NCBI GenBank assembly: GCA_003112755.1
Contig: BFBT01000001.1
Span: 186,001-250,000 of the forward strand
Direction: 5' to 3'
Length of the DNA: 64,000 nt
Origin: Lawsonibacter asaccharolyticus
Lineage (GTDB): Bacteria > Bacillota > Clostridia > Oscillospirales > Oscillospiraceae
Position 1 is the stretch's first letter; each line of letters opens with the position of its first letter. Below, one piece after another: positions 34,911 to 43,867 of this stretch. Made by a program: the position numbers and the translations under genes. The notes beneath the pieces are model-generated. The model was not told the origin of the DNA and searched no databases. It saw nothing but the letters and a program-made list of their open reading frames with translations.

Positions 34911-35686
34911 CGTTCAACTTCCTCCCTTTCATCCCGCTCAGCCCATTGTCAGAGCGGCTGATGCGCTTTTAATGCCTAAACCGTCCGACATGGCCATTTT
35001 TGAGCTGTTTCACAAAAAACACCCTAGCCGGACAGCGCTCCCTTTATGCATGAGATTCATTTTTGTGAAAGCCTGTCCCATGTGTTCTTGTCAGTTTCAG
35101 ACAACTTCGTGTCCTCTGAGGCTCTATTTTATCATTCATTCTGCCCGAAGTTAAATCTATTTTTTGCATCTACCCGTTTTACAATTTCATAATATCTAAT
35201 TTATTCATTATTTGTGTTTATTTTTTCATTGTTTTAAAAGGATTTCTGGTAGAGTCATCCAATTTTTCGTTAACAATTTTGTAACAAATATCCGAATCGC
35301 TTTTCACTTTCCGCTGGATTGAAAAATATTTTCTCTCCCCCCTCCACCTGTGCCAGCCTTCTGATGGATCTCCCCTCTTTACTCAGCACAAAATTGGCAG
35401 TCCTGTACAAAATTCAATTTCAAAATTTGTACATTATAGTCATGCCTATATGACATTCTCCTGTGTCCCTTCATTGTCTGAATCTGAATCAAAACGCCGT
35501 GTTCCTCTATTCCGTTCCTTGCCGCTCCGCTCGCTCTCTCTGTGCGGGCATGGGCTGCTGAGCCGATAATATTCTTTAACGCAGATTTCACACTTCAGCT
35601 GTTTTGGACTTAACGCAGAGCCGCTAGAATAGCCTTGACCCAGCGGTCACAAACTGTCCAAGAGAAATTGGGAGGAACAAACAAAC
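34911..35686. promoter_or_regulatory. Long divergent control region between the Tat operon and alkaline phosphatase
   Basis: No gene is supported in these 776 nt. A leftward promoter (TTAACT at 35154-35149, TAAAAT at 35131-35126, 17-bp spacer) could serve the Tat operon with a 200-nt leader containing the inverted repeat TTTCACAAAAA/TTTTTGTGAAA (35008-35018, 35060-35070). Rightward there is TTAACA-ATTTT-GTAACA at 35270-35286 and a TGTACAAA/TTTGTACA inverted repeat near 35405-35433. The middle is markedly AT-rich. Confidence 0.45.
35576..35618 (+). promoter_or_regulatory. Direct repeat TTAACGCAG upstream of alkaline phosphatase (possible PhoP-type site)
   Basis: TTAACGCAG occurs at 35576-35584 and again at 35610-35618, 34 bp apart, about three helical turns. 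The 3' copy lies inside the spacer of a poor promoter (TTTTGG at 35602, TAGAAT at 35625), the layout of an activated promoter. Similarity to TTAACA-type Pho boxes is suggestive only. Confidence 0.35.
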
Positions 35687-37249
35687 ATGAAAAAAATCGC
35701 AACCGCACTTCTGTCCTGTGCCCTGGCCGCCGCCACGCTGGCCGGCTGCGCCGCCAACGCCGCCCAGGTCCCGCAGGAGTCTCAGGAACCGCATACCGCC
35801 GCTCTGACTGCCACTGCGGCCGCGTCCGTCAAGTCCCCTAAATACGTCTTCCTGTTCATCGGGGACGGCATGAGCTACCCCCAGATCCAGTCCACCTCCG
35901 ACTACCTGGGTGCCCTGAAGGACGCTGACTACTGGCAGGCCCAGCCCAGTCTGGATGACAACCAGGGCGCCATCCTCGACGGCCCCGAGTACCTCAACTT
36001 TATGAACTTTGAGGCTGCCGGCTCCGCCGTCACCTATGACTCCAACTCCTTCGCCCCCGACTCCGCTTCCACCGCCACCTCCATCTCCACCGGCCACAAG
36101 ACCTACTCTGGCTCTATCAATGTGGATGAAACCGGCACCATCGAGTATGAGACCATTGCCGAGCAGCTGAAAGCCCAGAAGGGCTGGGAGATCGGCGTCA
36201 TCACCTCCGTCAACCTGAACCACGCCACCCCTGCCGCCTTCTATGCCCATCAGGCCAGCCGCAGCAGCTACTATGAGATCGGCCTGGAGCTGGTCGAGTC
36301 TGGCTTCGACTACTTTGCCGGCGGCGGACTGCTCAAGCCCACCGGCAGCAGCGGAGACCAGACCGACCTGTATGAGTTGGCCCAGGAGGCCGGCTACACC
36401 GTGGCCAAGACCCACGCCGAGGCCGACGCCATCGGCACCAATACAGAGAAAGCCATCATCATCGACGAGGACCTGGCCGACTCCGACGCCATGGCCTATG
36501 AGCTGGACCGCACCGACGACATGTGGGCTCTGGCTGACTATGTAGCCAAGGGCATCGAAGTGCTGGACAACGACACCGGCTTCTTTATGATGTGCGAGGG
36601 CGGCAAGATCGACTGGGCCTGCCACGCCAACGACGCCGCCTCCTCCATCCACGATACCCAGGCCCTGGCCGATGCGGTACAGGTGGCCATCGACTTCGCC
36701 AAGGAGCATGCTGACGAGACCCTCATCCTGGTCACCGGCGACCATGAGACCGGCGGCCTGACCATCGGCTTCGCCGGAACCGACTACGACACTTATCTGG
36801 ATCTGCTGGAGAACCAAAAGATCTCCTTCGCCAAGTACGACAGCGACTATGTGGCCTCCTATAAGGCCAACAAGACCCCCTTTGAGACCGTGCTGGCCGA
36901 CATTGAGAAGCTCTTTGGCCTGAAGGCCCAGGGCGAGGAGGGCGACAAGCTGGTCCTCACCGCCTATGAGATGGAGCAGCTGCGGGCCGCCTATGAAAAG
37001 AGCATCAACGGTACCGCCTCCAGTCAGTACGACCAAGCGGAGTATGTGCTCTACGGCACCTACGAGCCCCTCTCTGTCACCATCACCCACATCATCAACA
37101 ACAAGTCCGGCATCTCCTTCACCTCTTACAGCCACACCGGTCTGCCCGTGGCAGTCCTGGCCGAGGGCGCAGGCAGCGAGATGTTCAACGGCTACTATGA
37201 CAACACCGACATCTACAACAAGCTGGCCGACCTGCTGAACATCGCCTGA
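35687..37249 (+). CDS. phoA: Alkaline phosphatase lipoprotein
   Basis: The 520-aa protein has a lipoprotein signal with lipobox TLAGC (Cys21). The alkaline phosphatase fold shows FIGDGMS (59-63), nucleophile Ser126 in PDSASTAT, GGKIDWACHANDA, TGDHETGG and TSYSHTG for the three metal sites. It would release phosphate from organic esters outside the membrane. It is divergent from the Tat operon, but its own signal is of the Sec/lipoprotein type rather than twin-arginine. Confidence 0.92.
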   Translation: MKKIATALLSCALAAATLAGCAANAAQVPQESQEPHTAALTATAAASVKSPKYVFLFIGDGMSYPQIQSTSDYLGALKDADYWQAQPSLDDNQGAILDGPEYLNFMNFEAAGSAVTYDSNSFAPDSASTATSISTGHKTYSGSINVDETGTIEYETIAEQLKAQKGWEIGVITSVNLNHATPAAFYAHQASRSSYYEIGLELVESGFDYFAGGGLLKPTGSSGDQTDLYELAQEAGYTVAKTHAEADAIGTNTEKAIIIDEDLADSDAMAYELDRTDDMWALADYVAKGIEVLDNDTGFFMMCEGGKIDWACHANDAASSIHDTQALADAVQVAIDFAKEHADETLILVTGDHETGGLTIGFAGTDYDTYLDLLENQKISFAKYDSDYVASYKANKTPFETVLADIEKLFGLKAQGEEGDKLVLTAYEMEQLRAAYEKSINGTASSQYDQAEYVLYGTYEPLSVTITHIINNKSGISFTSYSHTGLPVAVLAEGAGSEMFNGYYDNTDIYNKLADLLNIA

Positions 37250-37272
37250 GCTGGTCCAGACAGCCCCTTCCG

Positions 37273-37306
37273 GGCCCGCCTCCGGCATATTTGCCGGGGG
37301 CGGGCC
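37273..37306 (+). terminator. GC-rich hairpin after alkaline phosphatase
   Basis: Arms GGCCCGCC/GGCGGGCC with further pairing inside; there is no clear T run, so it may be only a partial terminator. Confidence 0.4.
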
Positions 37307-37372
37307 GCCCCTGTGTTCTGGAATGAGACATTTTCCTGTCCCCCGAAATCATGCGAAAAGGAGTTTTCATCT

Positions 37373-38539
37373 ATGCTCGACCGCCTCAGATCCCATTCTT
37401 TTTCCTACCAAGCTCCTGTGCTGGTATGCCTGCTGGCCATCCTGCTCCTTCTGGTCCTGCCCACTGGCTTTGAGGGCGCCCTGATCTACCAGGAGGCGGA
37501 GCGCTGCACCGCCCGGGTGCTGGAGACAGACAACTCCGCCATCATCGACACCGGCCTGGTCCGCTCTGGTGAGCAGCGCTGCCAGCTTGAGATCCTGGAC
37601 GGCAGATTTCAGGGAAGGACGGTCACCGGGATCAACATGCTCAACGGCTCTCTGGAGCAGGACAAGCTCTTCTCTCCCGGGGACAGGGCCCAGGTGGTGG
37701 TGAGCCACGACGGGGACACCATCACCAATGTCACCATGAGTGACCACTACCGCCTGGGCTGGGAGGCCCTGATGGCCGCCGGCTTTGCCCTCTTCCTCAT
37801 CCTGTTCGCTGGGCGCACCGGGGTGCGTGCCATCGCCTCCTTCGTACTGACGGTGCTCTGCCTGTGGAAGCTCCTGGTCCCCCTCTACCTCAAGGGCTGG
37901 AACCCCATCTGGGTCGGGCTGGCCATCACCCTCTTTCTCACCATTTTGATCATCGCTCTGGTATACGGCTTTGACCGGCGGTGCTGGGCGGCGGTATCCG
38001 GCTCCTTTCTTGGCATCCTGGTCACCTGTGTGCTGGGCATCCTCTTTACCGACCTGTTCCAGATCCACGGGGCAGTGATGTCCTACTCCGAGAGCCTGCT
38101 CTACTCCGGCTACGCCCACCTGAGCCTGACCCAGATCTTTATGGCCTCCATCTTCATCGGGGCCTCCGGAGCGGTGATGGACCTGAGCGTGGACATTACC
38201 TCCGCCGTCCACGAGGTGGTGGAGAAGCGTCCCGACCTGAGCTGGCAGGAGGCCGCCCGCTCCGGCCTCAACGTGGGCCGGGCCGCCATGGGCACCATGA
38301 CCACCACCCTGCTCTTCGCCTACTCCGGCGGCTACATCGCCCTGCTCATGGTCTTCATGGCCCAGGGCACCCCGGTTGACCACATCCTGAACTACAAGTA
38401 TGTGGCGGCGGAGATCATCCACACCGTCATCGGCTCCTTCGGTCTGGTCACCGTGGCCCCCTTCACCGCCCTGTGCGCCGGACTTTTCCTAGCCCGGCGC
38501 GGCGGCCATCCTCAGCCCCAGGAGGAGGCAGATGGATGA
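37373..38539 (+). CDS. YibE/F-family membrane protein
   Basis: This 388-aa protein has an N-terminal helix, a soluble beta-rich segment (residues about 50-125, outside the membrane) and then seven or so membrane helices. FIGASGAVMDLSVDITSAVHEV and GRAAMGTMTTTLLFAYSGGYI are characteristic of the YibE/F family, whose function is not established. ATG 37373 follows AAAGGAG. Confidence 0.85.
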   Translation: MLDRLRSHSFSYQAPVLVCLLAILLLLVLPTGFEGALIYQEAERCTARVLETDNSAIIDTGLVRSGEQRCQLEILDGRFQGRTVTGINMLNGSLEQDKLFSPGDRAQVVVSHDGDTITNVTMSDHYRLGWEALMAAGFALFLILFAGRTGVRAIASFVLTVLCLWKLLVPLYLKGWNPIWVGLAITLFLTILIIALVYGFDRRCWAAVSGSFLGILVTCVLGILFTDLFQIHGAVMSYSESLLYSGYAHLSLTQIFMASIFIGASGAVMDLSVDITSAVHEVVEKRPDLSWQEAARSGLNVGRAAMGTMTTTLLFAYSGGYIALLMVFMAQGTPVDHILNYKYVAAEIIHTVIGSFGLVTVAPFTALCAGLFLARRGGHPQPQEEADG

Positions 38540-38658
38540 TCTGCCGGAGCCCCCTGCTCTCCATGGGAGTGCCCTTCTGAAATGCCTGCCGATGCTGCCG
38601 GGCTTCTGAGTCCCTCCTCTGCGGCTGTGATCTGAAGTGACCGCCCTCTGTGAAAGAT

Positions 38659-38702
38659 AGTGAATTTTGTTCATTGACTTTTGTTCACTGAGGTGTTATA
38701 CT
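38659..38702 (+). promoter_or_regulatory. tetR promoter with overlapping operator
   Basis: TTGACT (38674-38679), 17-bp spacer, TATACT (38697-38702). The motif GTGAATnnTGTTCATT at 38660-38675 overlaps the -35 box and recurs before the methyltransferase gene, suggesting autorepression. Confidence 0.65.
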
Positions 38703-38719
38703 CTCACCGAGGTGAGAAA

Positions 38720-39292
38720 ATGAAGCGGATCTCAAAGCCGCCGGAGGTGCGGCGGCAGGAGCTGCTGGACACCGCCATGGCTCTCTTCACCCAGAAGGGC
38801 TACGAGGAAACCTCCATGGGGGACATCGCCAGGGCCGCCGGCGTGGCCCAAGGGCTGTGCTATCGCTATTTCGACTCCAAGCAGAAGCTGTTTCAGGAGT
38901 CCATGGATCAGTACGTCCAGACCTGCTGCGCCGGGTTCCTGCCCATCATCCATGACCGGACCAAGTCCGTCCGGCAGCGGCTGGATGAGATGGCCCAGGC
39001 GGTGCTGTCCAGCGACCAGAACAGCACGTACAGCGCCTTTTACCACCGGCCGGACCATCAGGACCTCCACCAGGAGCTGAGCCTGAAGATCTGCCGTTTC
39101 CTGCTGCCCCACGTGACGGAGGAGCTGGAGGTCGCCTGCCGGCGGGGGGAGCTCTCCCTGCGCCGCCCGGAGGTGGCCGCCAGCTATCTGCTCCATGGGC
39201 AGATCGGGCTCATCGGCCCCAGCGCCCTCCCCCTGGAGGAGCGGATGACCGACATCCTGCGCTATGCCGACCTGATCCTGTCGGCGGGCTGA
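38720..39292 (+). CDS. TetR/AcrR-family transcriptional regulator
   Basis: The 190-aa protein has the TetR helix-turn-helix at residues about 10-55 (RRQELLDTAMALFTQKGYEE, GDIARAAGVAQGLCYRYF) and an all-helical C-terminal ligand domain. ATG 38720 follows GAGGTGAG. It probably represses itself and the next gene through the shared operator-like motif. Ligand unknown. Confidence 0.9.
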   Translation: MKRISKPPEVRRQELLDTAMALFTQKGYEETSMGDIARAAGVAQGLCYRYFDSKQKLFQESMDQYVQTCCAGFLPIIHDRTKSVRQRLDEMAQAVLSSDQNSTYSAFYHRPDHQDLHQELSLKICRFLLPHVTEELEVACRRGELSLRRPEVAASYLLHGQIGLIGPSALPLEERMTDILRYADLILSAG

Positions 39293-39348
39293 CCTGCATT
39301 TCACCCCGGCGGGACTGCTGTCCCGACCGGGGAATTCTTAGGTCATTA

Positions 39349-39368
39349 AGTGAATAATGTTCATTCAC
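39349..39368 (+). promoter_or_regulatory. Second copy of the TetR operator-like motif
   Basis: The palindrome AGTGAAT-AATGTTC-ATTCACT begins at 39349, and its core matches the motif overlapping the tetR -35 box at 16 of 20 positions. It lies 16 nt before the methyltransferase start. A GC hairpin at 39304-39332 separates it from tetR. Confidence 0.6.
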
Positions 39369-39384
39369 TAAAGGAGGACTTCCA

Positions 39385-39993
39385 ATGTATAATGCAAAAA
39401 AGCGATCCAGAGCAAACTTTGACCGCCAGGCCGCCATCTACGACACAGCCAGCTTCGGGGCCCATGCCCGGAAACTGTACCCCATCCTGCTGGCCCAGCT
39501 GGCGCAAATCCCCCACAGGTGGGTGCTGGACGTGGGCTGCGGCACCGGAGAGCTGCTGTTCCAGATGGCCCGCCGCTGGCCGGGAGGGACATATCGTGGG
39601 GTGGATCTGTCCCCTAAGATGGCAGCAATGGCCCGAAACAAGCTGGGCGTCCTGGCCCAGGTAGACCTAGGGGACGCAGAGCGCCTGCCTGTGCCGGACG
39701 GGTGGGCTCAGGTAGTGGTGTGTAGCGACTCCTTCCACCACTATCCGGACCCGGAGGCGGCCCTGGCCGAGTTCCACCGGGTCCTCTGGCCCGGCGGAGT
39801 GCTGCTGCTGGGAGACACCACTGCCCCCGCCGGTGTCCGTGGGGCGCTGAACCTTCTCCTCCCCTTCAGCCGGGGAGGGGATGTGCACCTCTATTCCCCC
39901 GGGGAGCTCACCGCGCTACTGGAACGACGCTTCCACGGGGCCCGGTGCCGCCGGGTGGACGCCACCAGCCTGCTGGCCTGGGGGATCAAATAG
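39385..39993 (+). CDS. SAM-dependent methyltransferase (UbiE/Methyltransf_11 type)
   Basis: This 202-aa protein has the class-I SAM-binding motif VLDVGCGTGELL at about residues 47-58, YRGVDLSPKM, and GDAERLPVPDG, then the conserved FHRVLWPGGVLLLGD. It lies downstream of tetR. TetR-linked methyltransferases often modify a toxic small molecule or a lipid/quinone; the substrate here is unknown. Confidence 0.85.
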   Translation: MYNAKKRSRANFDRQAAIYDTASFGAHARKLYPILLAQLAQIPHRWVLDVGCGTGELLFQMARRWPGGTYRGVDLSPKMAAMARNKLGVLAQVDLGDAERLPVPDGWAQVVVCSDSFHHYPDPEAALAEFHRVLWPGGVLLLGDTTAPAGVRGALNLLLPFSRGGDVHLYSPGELTALLERRFHGARCRRVDATSLLAWGIK

Positions 39994-40063
39994 GCCCCAG
40001 ACGGAACGGCCCGTGTTTCCCGGGCAGGGGCGGCGGGTGCACAATGTACGCCTGCGAAGCGTC

Positions 40064-40193
40064 CGAAGGCCCCCCGCTGGGGGCAAGGTGGCACGGCGAA
40101 ACCGTGACGGATGAGGGGGGCTTCCTTTCCCCCTCCCTGTCTCAGTCATAGGACCTGTCAGAGGGGTTCCACCCTGCAGGGCGGAACCCCTCT
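40064..40193. repeat. Intergenic dispersed palindromic repeats
   Basis: The 360-nt gap between the methyltransferase and the macro-domain gene holds no supported gene. A large hairpin at 40064-40124 (GAAGGCCCCCC pairing imperfectly with GGGGGGCTTCC) encloses GGCACGGCGAAACCGTGACGG and aligns with 22395-22437. A second near-perfect palindrome (AGAGGGGTTCC/GGAACCCCTCT arms) is at 40160-40193. Similar intergenic hairpins are common in gut Firmicute genomes, from general knowledge. Confidence 0.6.
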
Positions 40194-40288
40194 AAGGTCA
40201 TCCTGCGGCTGGGCGGGCAGGGCAACTACGGGGGCGAGAGAACTGTGCACCACGCAGGGGCCTATACTCTTATGCCCCCGTCTCTCCC

Positions 40289-40317
40289 TTGTGCTCCGGG
40301 GCCGGGCATGGTACACT
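40289..40317 (+). promoter_or_regulatory. Promoter of the macro-domain gene
   Basis: TTGTGC (40289-40294), 17-bp spacer, TACACT (40312-40317), 36 nt before the start codon. Confidence 0.6.
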
Positions 40318-40353
40318 GGGAACATCTCAAACACAGGAACAGGAGGATCTCCC

Positions 40354-40860
40354 ATGGAACTGCGCGCTGTCACAGGGGACATCACCAAATTGCAGGTGGA
40401 CGCCATCGTCAATGCCGCCAATACCTCCCTGCTGGGAGGCGGCGGGGTGGACGGGGCCATTCACCGGGCGGCCGGGCCGGAGCTGCTGGCCGAGTGCCGC
40501 ACTCTGCACGGCTGTCCCACCGGCCATGCCAAGGCCACTGGAGGCTACCGCCTGCCTGCCCGATACGTCATCCACACAGTGGGCCCCGTGTGGCACGGAG
40601 GCGGGCATGGGGAGGCAGAACTGCTGGCGGACTGCTATCGAAACTCCATGGCTCTGGCCCTGGAGCTGGGCTGCCGCACCGCGGCCTTCCCTGCCATCAG
40701 CACCGGGGTGTACCGCTATCCGCCGGATCAGGCCGCCCGGATCGCGGTGGACACTGTCCGCCGCTTCCTGGAGGAGCATCCGGAGGGGCCCCAGGTCACC
40801 TTTGTCTGTTTTGACGCCAGGACCGAGGACCTCTATCAGGCCCAGCTGGCCGAGCTCTGA
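40354..40860 (+). CDS. Macro-domain protein (O-acetyl-ADP-ribose / ADP-ribosyl-glutamate hydrolase type)
   Basis: The 168-aa protein is a single macro domain: [30 protein letters not shown] at the N-terminus and [12 protein letters not shown] binding the ADP-ribose phosphate. These features match the MacroD/YmdB class, which removes ADP-ribose from acetyl groups or proteins. ATG 40354 follows AGGAGG; a much longer open frame upstream covers the repeats and is not coding. Confidence 0.92.
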   Translation: MELRAVTGDITKLQVDAIVNAANTSLLGGGGVDGAIHRAAGPELLAECRTLHGCPTGHAKATGGYRLPARYVIHTVGPVWHGGGHGEAELLADCYRNSMALALELGCRTAAFPAISTGVYRYPPDQAARIAVDTVRRFLEEHPEGPQVTFVCFDARTEDLYQAQLAEL

Positions 40861-41073
40861 ATCGTTTGGGAGGACCGAAGGGGCCTCCCAAATATTTTTT
40901 CATCCTGTTGTTTTGTCGGCGCACGACGAAACACGACGAATAGCGCCGCCGTTTCAGGGCATCATAAGCCCGGGGCCAAGACCTCCATACAGGTTTTACA
41001 TACTTTTTTCCTCCCTGCGGTGGCGGCACCAGGCGGAGTGTGATAGGCTGAAAAAAACAAACGGGGGGCGTTG

Positions 41074-41517
41074 ATGACGAGGCGAAAATCGGAACTTCCC
41101 CGCGCGGTGCTGCTGTGCGCGGGTCTGCTGCTGGGGGCAGCCCTGCTGGGCATGGGACAGAGCCGTGCCGGAGAGACTCCCTACTGCCGCATGGAGCTGC
41201 CCCCGGGCTATGCCTTGGTCCAGCCGGAGGACGGCGGCCCTGTCTCGCTCACCAAGGACGGCGCAGTCACTGGCGGGCTGCGGCTTCTAGGGGGCGGCGG
41301 GGATCGGGCGCTGGAGCACGACATTCTGTGGTCCTCCTACCGCTACGGGACCGGAGCATACAGCCGCTCCGGAGTGGTGTGTCAGGAAGGGGAGCGGCTG
41401 GTCCGCTACTTTGTGGACTGCGGCGACTCCGGGATCTGTGAGCTGTGGCTGGACCGGAGGCGGGTGCTCCCTGTGGAGGAGGAGCAGCTCCTGGACCGGT
41501 TCACAGGCATGGCATAA
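41074..41517 (+). CDS. Secreted or membrane-anchored hypothetical protein
   Basis: The 147-aa protein has one N-terminal hydrophobic stretch (AVLLCAGLLLGAALLGMG) after a basic segment, then a small globular domain with two pairs of cysteines outside the membrane (YCRMELPPGY, DCGDSGICELW). No family is recognised. ATG 41074 is preceded by a G-rich site; the overlapping TTG at 41071 is possible. Confidence 0.6.
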   Translation: MTRRKSELPRAVLLCAGLLLGAALLGMGQSRAGETPYCRMELPPGYALVQPEDGGPVSLTKDGAVTGGLRLLGGGGDRALEHDILWSSYRYGTGAYSRSGVVCQEGERLVRYFVDCGDSGICELWLDRRRVLPVEEEQLLDRFTGMA

Positions 41518-41526
41518 GAGTCGAAA

Positions 41527-41793
41527 GGCGTCCATCCGCAGTGTGCGGATGGACGCCACAGACTGTCGAAAAAGCGGCAGAGCCGCTTTTTCGAGAAAGT
41601 AAGCACGCAAGATAGGCCTTGATTCCTCTCGGAAAAGTCGTCCTATCTTGCGTGAGAGGTGTCATTTCCGAGGTACACGCCCCCGGAAATGACGTGCTCC
41701 AATTTGATTCCGGTGCCTGCGGGCGCCGGAACTCCTTGCAGGAGGGCTTTTTGACAAGCTGAGGCGTCCATCCGCAGTGTGCGGATGGACGCC
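41527..41793. other. Noncoding array of at least six hairpins bounded by an identical hairpin pair
   Basis: The gap to glpK holds a 31-nt hairpin (arms GGCGTCCATCCGCA/TGCGGATGGACGCC) at 41527-41557 and an identical one at 41763-41793, the latter followed by ACTTTTT. Between them are hairpins at 41566-41594 (13-bp arms), 41604-41654 (13-bp arms CACGCAAGATAGG/CCTATCTTGCGTG), 41661-41693 (10-bp arms) and 41708-41731 (10-bp arms, one G-U). The ends can act as terminators for both neighbours; the internal units look like a mosaic of palindromic repeats or a structured RNA. Confidence 0.7.
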
Positions 41794-41801
41794 ACTTTTT
41801 A

Positions 41802-43304
41802 TCATGTCTCCGGCTCTGCCCAATTCAGGCTGCGGCCCACGGCTTTGTGCCATCCAGCCAGCAGAGACCGGCGGACGGGCTCCTCCATCTGGGGCTGATA
41901 CAGTCTGTCCAGGGTCCACTGGGCGCGAATCTCATCCAGACTGTCCCACACCCCCACCGCAAGGCCCGCCAGATAGGCAGCCCCCAGAGCGGTGGTCTCC
42001 CGGATCATGGGGCGGCGGACCGGCTTGTCCAGGATATCCGCCTGGAACTGCATCAAAAACCGGTCCCGGCTGGCCCCGCCGTCCACCCGGAGTTCGGCCA
42101 GGGGCAGGCCGGTGTCCTGCTCCATGGCCCGGACCAGATCCCAGCTCTGGTAGGCGATGGACTCCTGGGCCGCTCGGATAATGTGTTCCCGGGTCGTGCC
42201 CCGGGTGAGCCCCACCAGGCAGCCCCTGGCATACATATCCCAATAGGGGGCCCCCAGGCCGGTGAAGGCCGGGACCAGATAGACCCCGCCGGTATCCGGC
42301 ACCTTCTGGGCGTAGTACTCCGCATCCCGGGACTCGCTGAAAAACCGCAGCTCGTCCCGTACCCACTGGATCACCGCTCCGCCCACGAAGACAGAGCCCT
42401 CCAGTGCATACTGCACCGAACCGTTGAGGCCCACAGCGATGGTGGTGAGCAGACCGTTCCTGCTCCGGCACAGCTCCCGCCCAGTGTTCATCAGGAGGAA
42501 GCAGCCAGTCCCATAGGTGTTTTTGGCCTCCCCTGGAGAGAAGCAGGCCTGCCCGAACAGGGCCGCCTGCTGGTCACCGGCGATGCCGGCGATAGGGACC
42601 TCCATTCCCTGGAGGTTCACAGTGCCATACACCGCGCTGGAGTCCCTCACCTGAGGCAGCATCTCCATGGGGATGTCCAGCGTCCGGCAGATGTGCTCAT
42701 CCCAGCACAGGCGCTGGATGTCGAAGAGCATGGTACGGCTGGCGTTGGTATAGTCGGTGACGTGGACCCGGCCGCCGGTGAGCTTCCAGATAAGCCAGGA
42801 GTCCACCGTTCCAAAGAGCAGCTCCCCCCGACGGGCCCGCTCCCTTGCCCCCTCCACGTGGTCCAGGACCCACTTCAGTTTGGTGGCGGAAAAATAGGCA
42901 TCCGGCAGCAGGCCGGTGTGTTCCCGGATGTAGGAGGTGAGCTCGTCATCCGCCTTCAGCTCCTCGCACAGGGCCGCGGTGCGGCGGCACTGCCAGACGA
43001 TGGCGTTGTACACCGGCCTGCCTGTCTCCCGGTCCCAAACGATGGTGGTCTCCCGCTGGTTGGTGATCCCGATAGCCGCCACCTGGGCGGGGTCCACCCC
43101 GCTCTGGGCCAGCACCTCGGTGAGGACACTGTATTGGCTGGAATAGATCTCCATGGGATCATGCTCCACCCAGCCGGGCTTTGGGTAGTGCTGTCCAAAT
43201 TCCCGCTGGGCCAGGCCGACAATATTCTGCTGCCGGTCAAACAGGATGCATCGGCTGCTGGTGGTGCCTTGATCCAGGGCGAGAACATAGGGGCGGTCAG
43301 ACAT
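41802..43304 (-). CDS. glpK: Glycerol kinase
   Basis: The 500-aa FGGY kinase phosphorylates glycerol to glycerol-3-phosphate. It has DQGTTSSR (11-18), [27 protein letters not shown], and the C-terminal signature [19 protein letters not shown]. His-containing regulatory loops typical of Gram-positive GlpK are not judged here. Usual length; no glpF or glpD gene is adjacent. Confidence 0.95.
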   Translation of the reverse strand: MSDRPYVLALDQGTTSSRCILFDRQQNIVGLAQREFGQHYPKPGWVEHDPMEIYSSQYSVLTEVLAQSGVDPAQVAAIGITNQRETTIVWDRETGRPVYNAIVWQCRRTAALCEELKADDELTSYIREHTGLLPDAYFSATKLKWVLDHVEGARERARRGELLFGTVDSWLIWKLTGGRVHVTDYTNASRTMLFDIQRLCWDEHICRTLDIPMEMLPQVRDSSAVYGTVNLQGMEVPIAGIAGDQQAALFGQACFSPGEAKNTYGTGCFLLMNTGRELCRSRNGLLTTIAVGLNGSVQYALEGSVFVGGAVIQWVRDELRFFSESRDAEYYAQKVPDTGGVYLVPAFTGLGAPYWDMYARGCLVGLTRGTTREHIIRAAQESIAYQSWDLVRAMEQDTGLPLAELRVDGGASRDRFLMQFQADILDKPVRRPMIRETTALGAAYLAGLAVGVWDSLDEIRAQWTLDRLYQPQMEEPVRRSLLAGWHKAVGRSLNWAEPET

Positions 43305-43489
43305 AACAACACGGCCTTTCCTGGTGAATGGTGGTGGTTTGCCTCCATTATGTCAGAAATGTTCTGGATTGTAAAGGGGCGGCTGCGGGAAAGGACGGCC
43401 GGGCGCGGAGGCGCACCGGAAGAACGGCAGTCGCATAGAATGGGCTGTGGCAAAGCCACGCAATCTTGAATGAAGAAAAGGAGACCCAA

Positions 43490-43867
43490 ATGAACCGTTA
43501 TCTTCCTTCAGACAGAAGTCTGACACGCTGGGACTCCATGTGCTCCCAGGGTACGGGCAGCCGCTGCTCGTGCTCCTGCCCGCCTTCCTGCCAGCCCGTC
43601 TGTCCCGGGCCCGGCCCCAGTCCCTGCCCGCCCATCTGCCCCGGGCCTGGGCCTGCTCCCTGCCCGCCTATCTGCCCTGGGCCTGGCCCTGCTCCCTGCC
43701 CGCCTATCTGCCCCGGGCCCATCCCGCCCGTCGGGACCGGCCCCACCGGCCCCACCGGCCCGCAGGGTATCCCTGGACCTAACGGTGCCACCGGGGCGCT
43801 TTATTTAGGAAAGGTGACTGTCTGTAAAAATGCGGTTTCGATTAAACCGCCTCGTTATGGGTATTGA
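43490..43867 (+). CDS. Collagen-like (exosporium/BclA-type) protein cut short by the ICE
   Basis: The frame encodes 125 aa: a Cys/Ser-rich head, then proline-rich units CPPICPGPGPAP repeated three times, then GXX triplets GPTGPTGPQGIPGP. Triplets stop at GATGALYLGK and the last 20 residues are unrelated, just where the ICE begins. The normal protein would continue with more GXX repeats and a C-terminal trimer domain, presumably on the far side of the element. Collagen-like proteins of this layout coat spores or cells of Firmicutes. ATG 43490 follows AAGGAG. Confidence 0.7.
   Translation: MNRYLPSDRSLTRWDSMCSQGTGSRCSCSCPPSCQPVCPGPGPSPCPPICPGPGPAPCPPICPGPGPAPCPPICPGPIPPVGTGPTGPTGPQGIPGPNGATGALYLGKVTVCKNAVSIKPPRYGY

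Noticed and set aside
35379..35591. 70-codon minus-strand frame in the Tat/alkaline-phosphatase gap
   Set aside because: No ribosome site, no family, unusual composition, and it covers the probable phosphatase control region.
40111..40353. N-terminal extension of the macro-domain frame
   Set aside because: It spans intergenic palindromic repeats and the promoter; the ATG at 40354 has a ribosome site and gives the normal domain start.
43600..43720. Tandem proline-codon repeat that might be taken for a CRISPR-like array
   Set aside because: The units are in frame, encode CPPICPGPGPAP repeats and have no spacers; it is the collagen-like protein.
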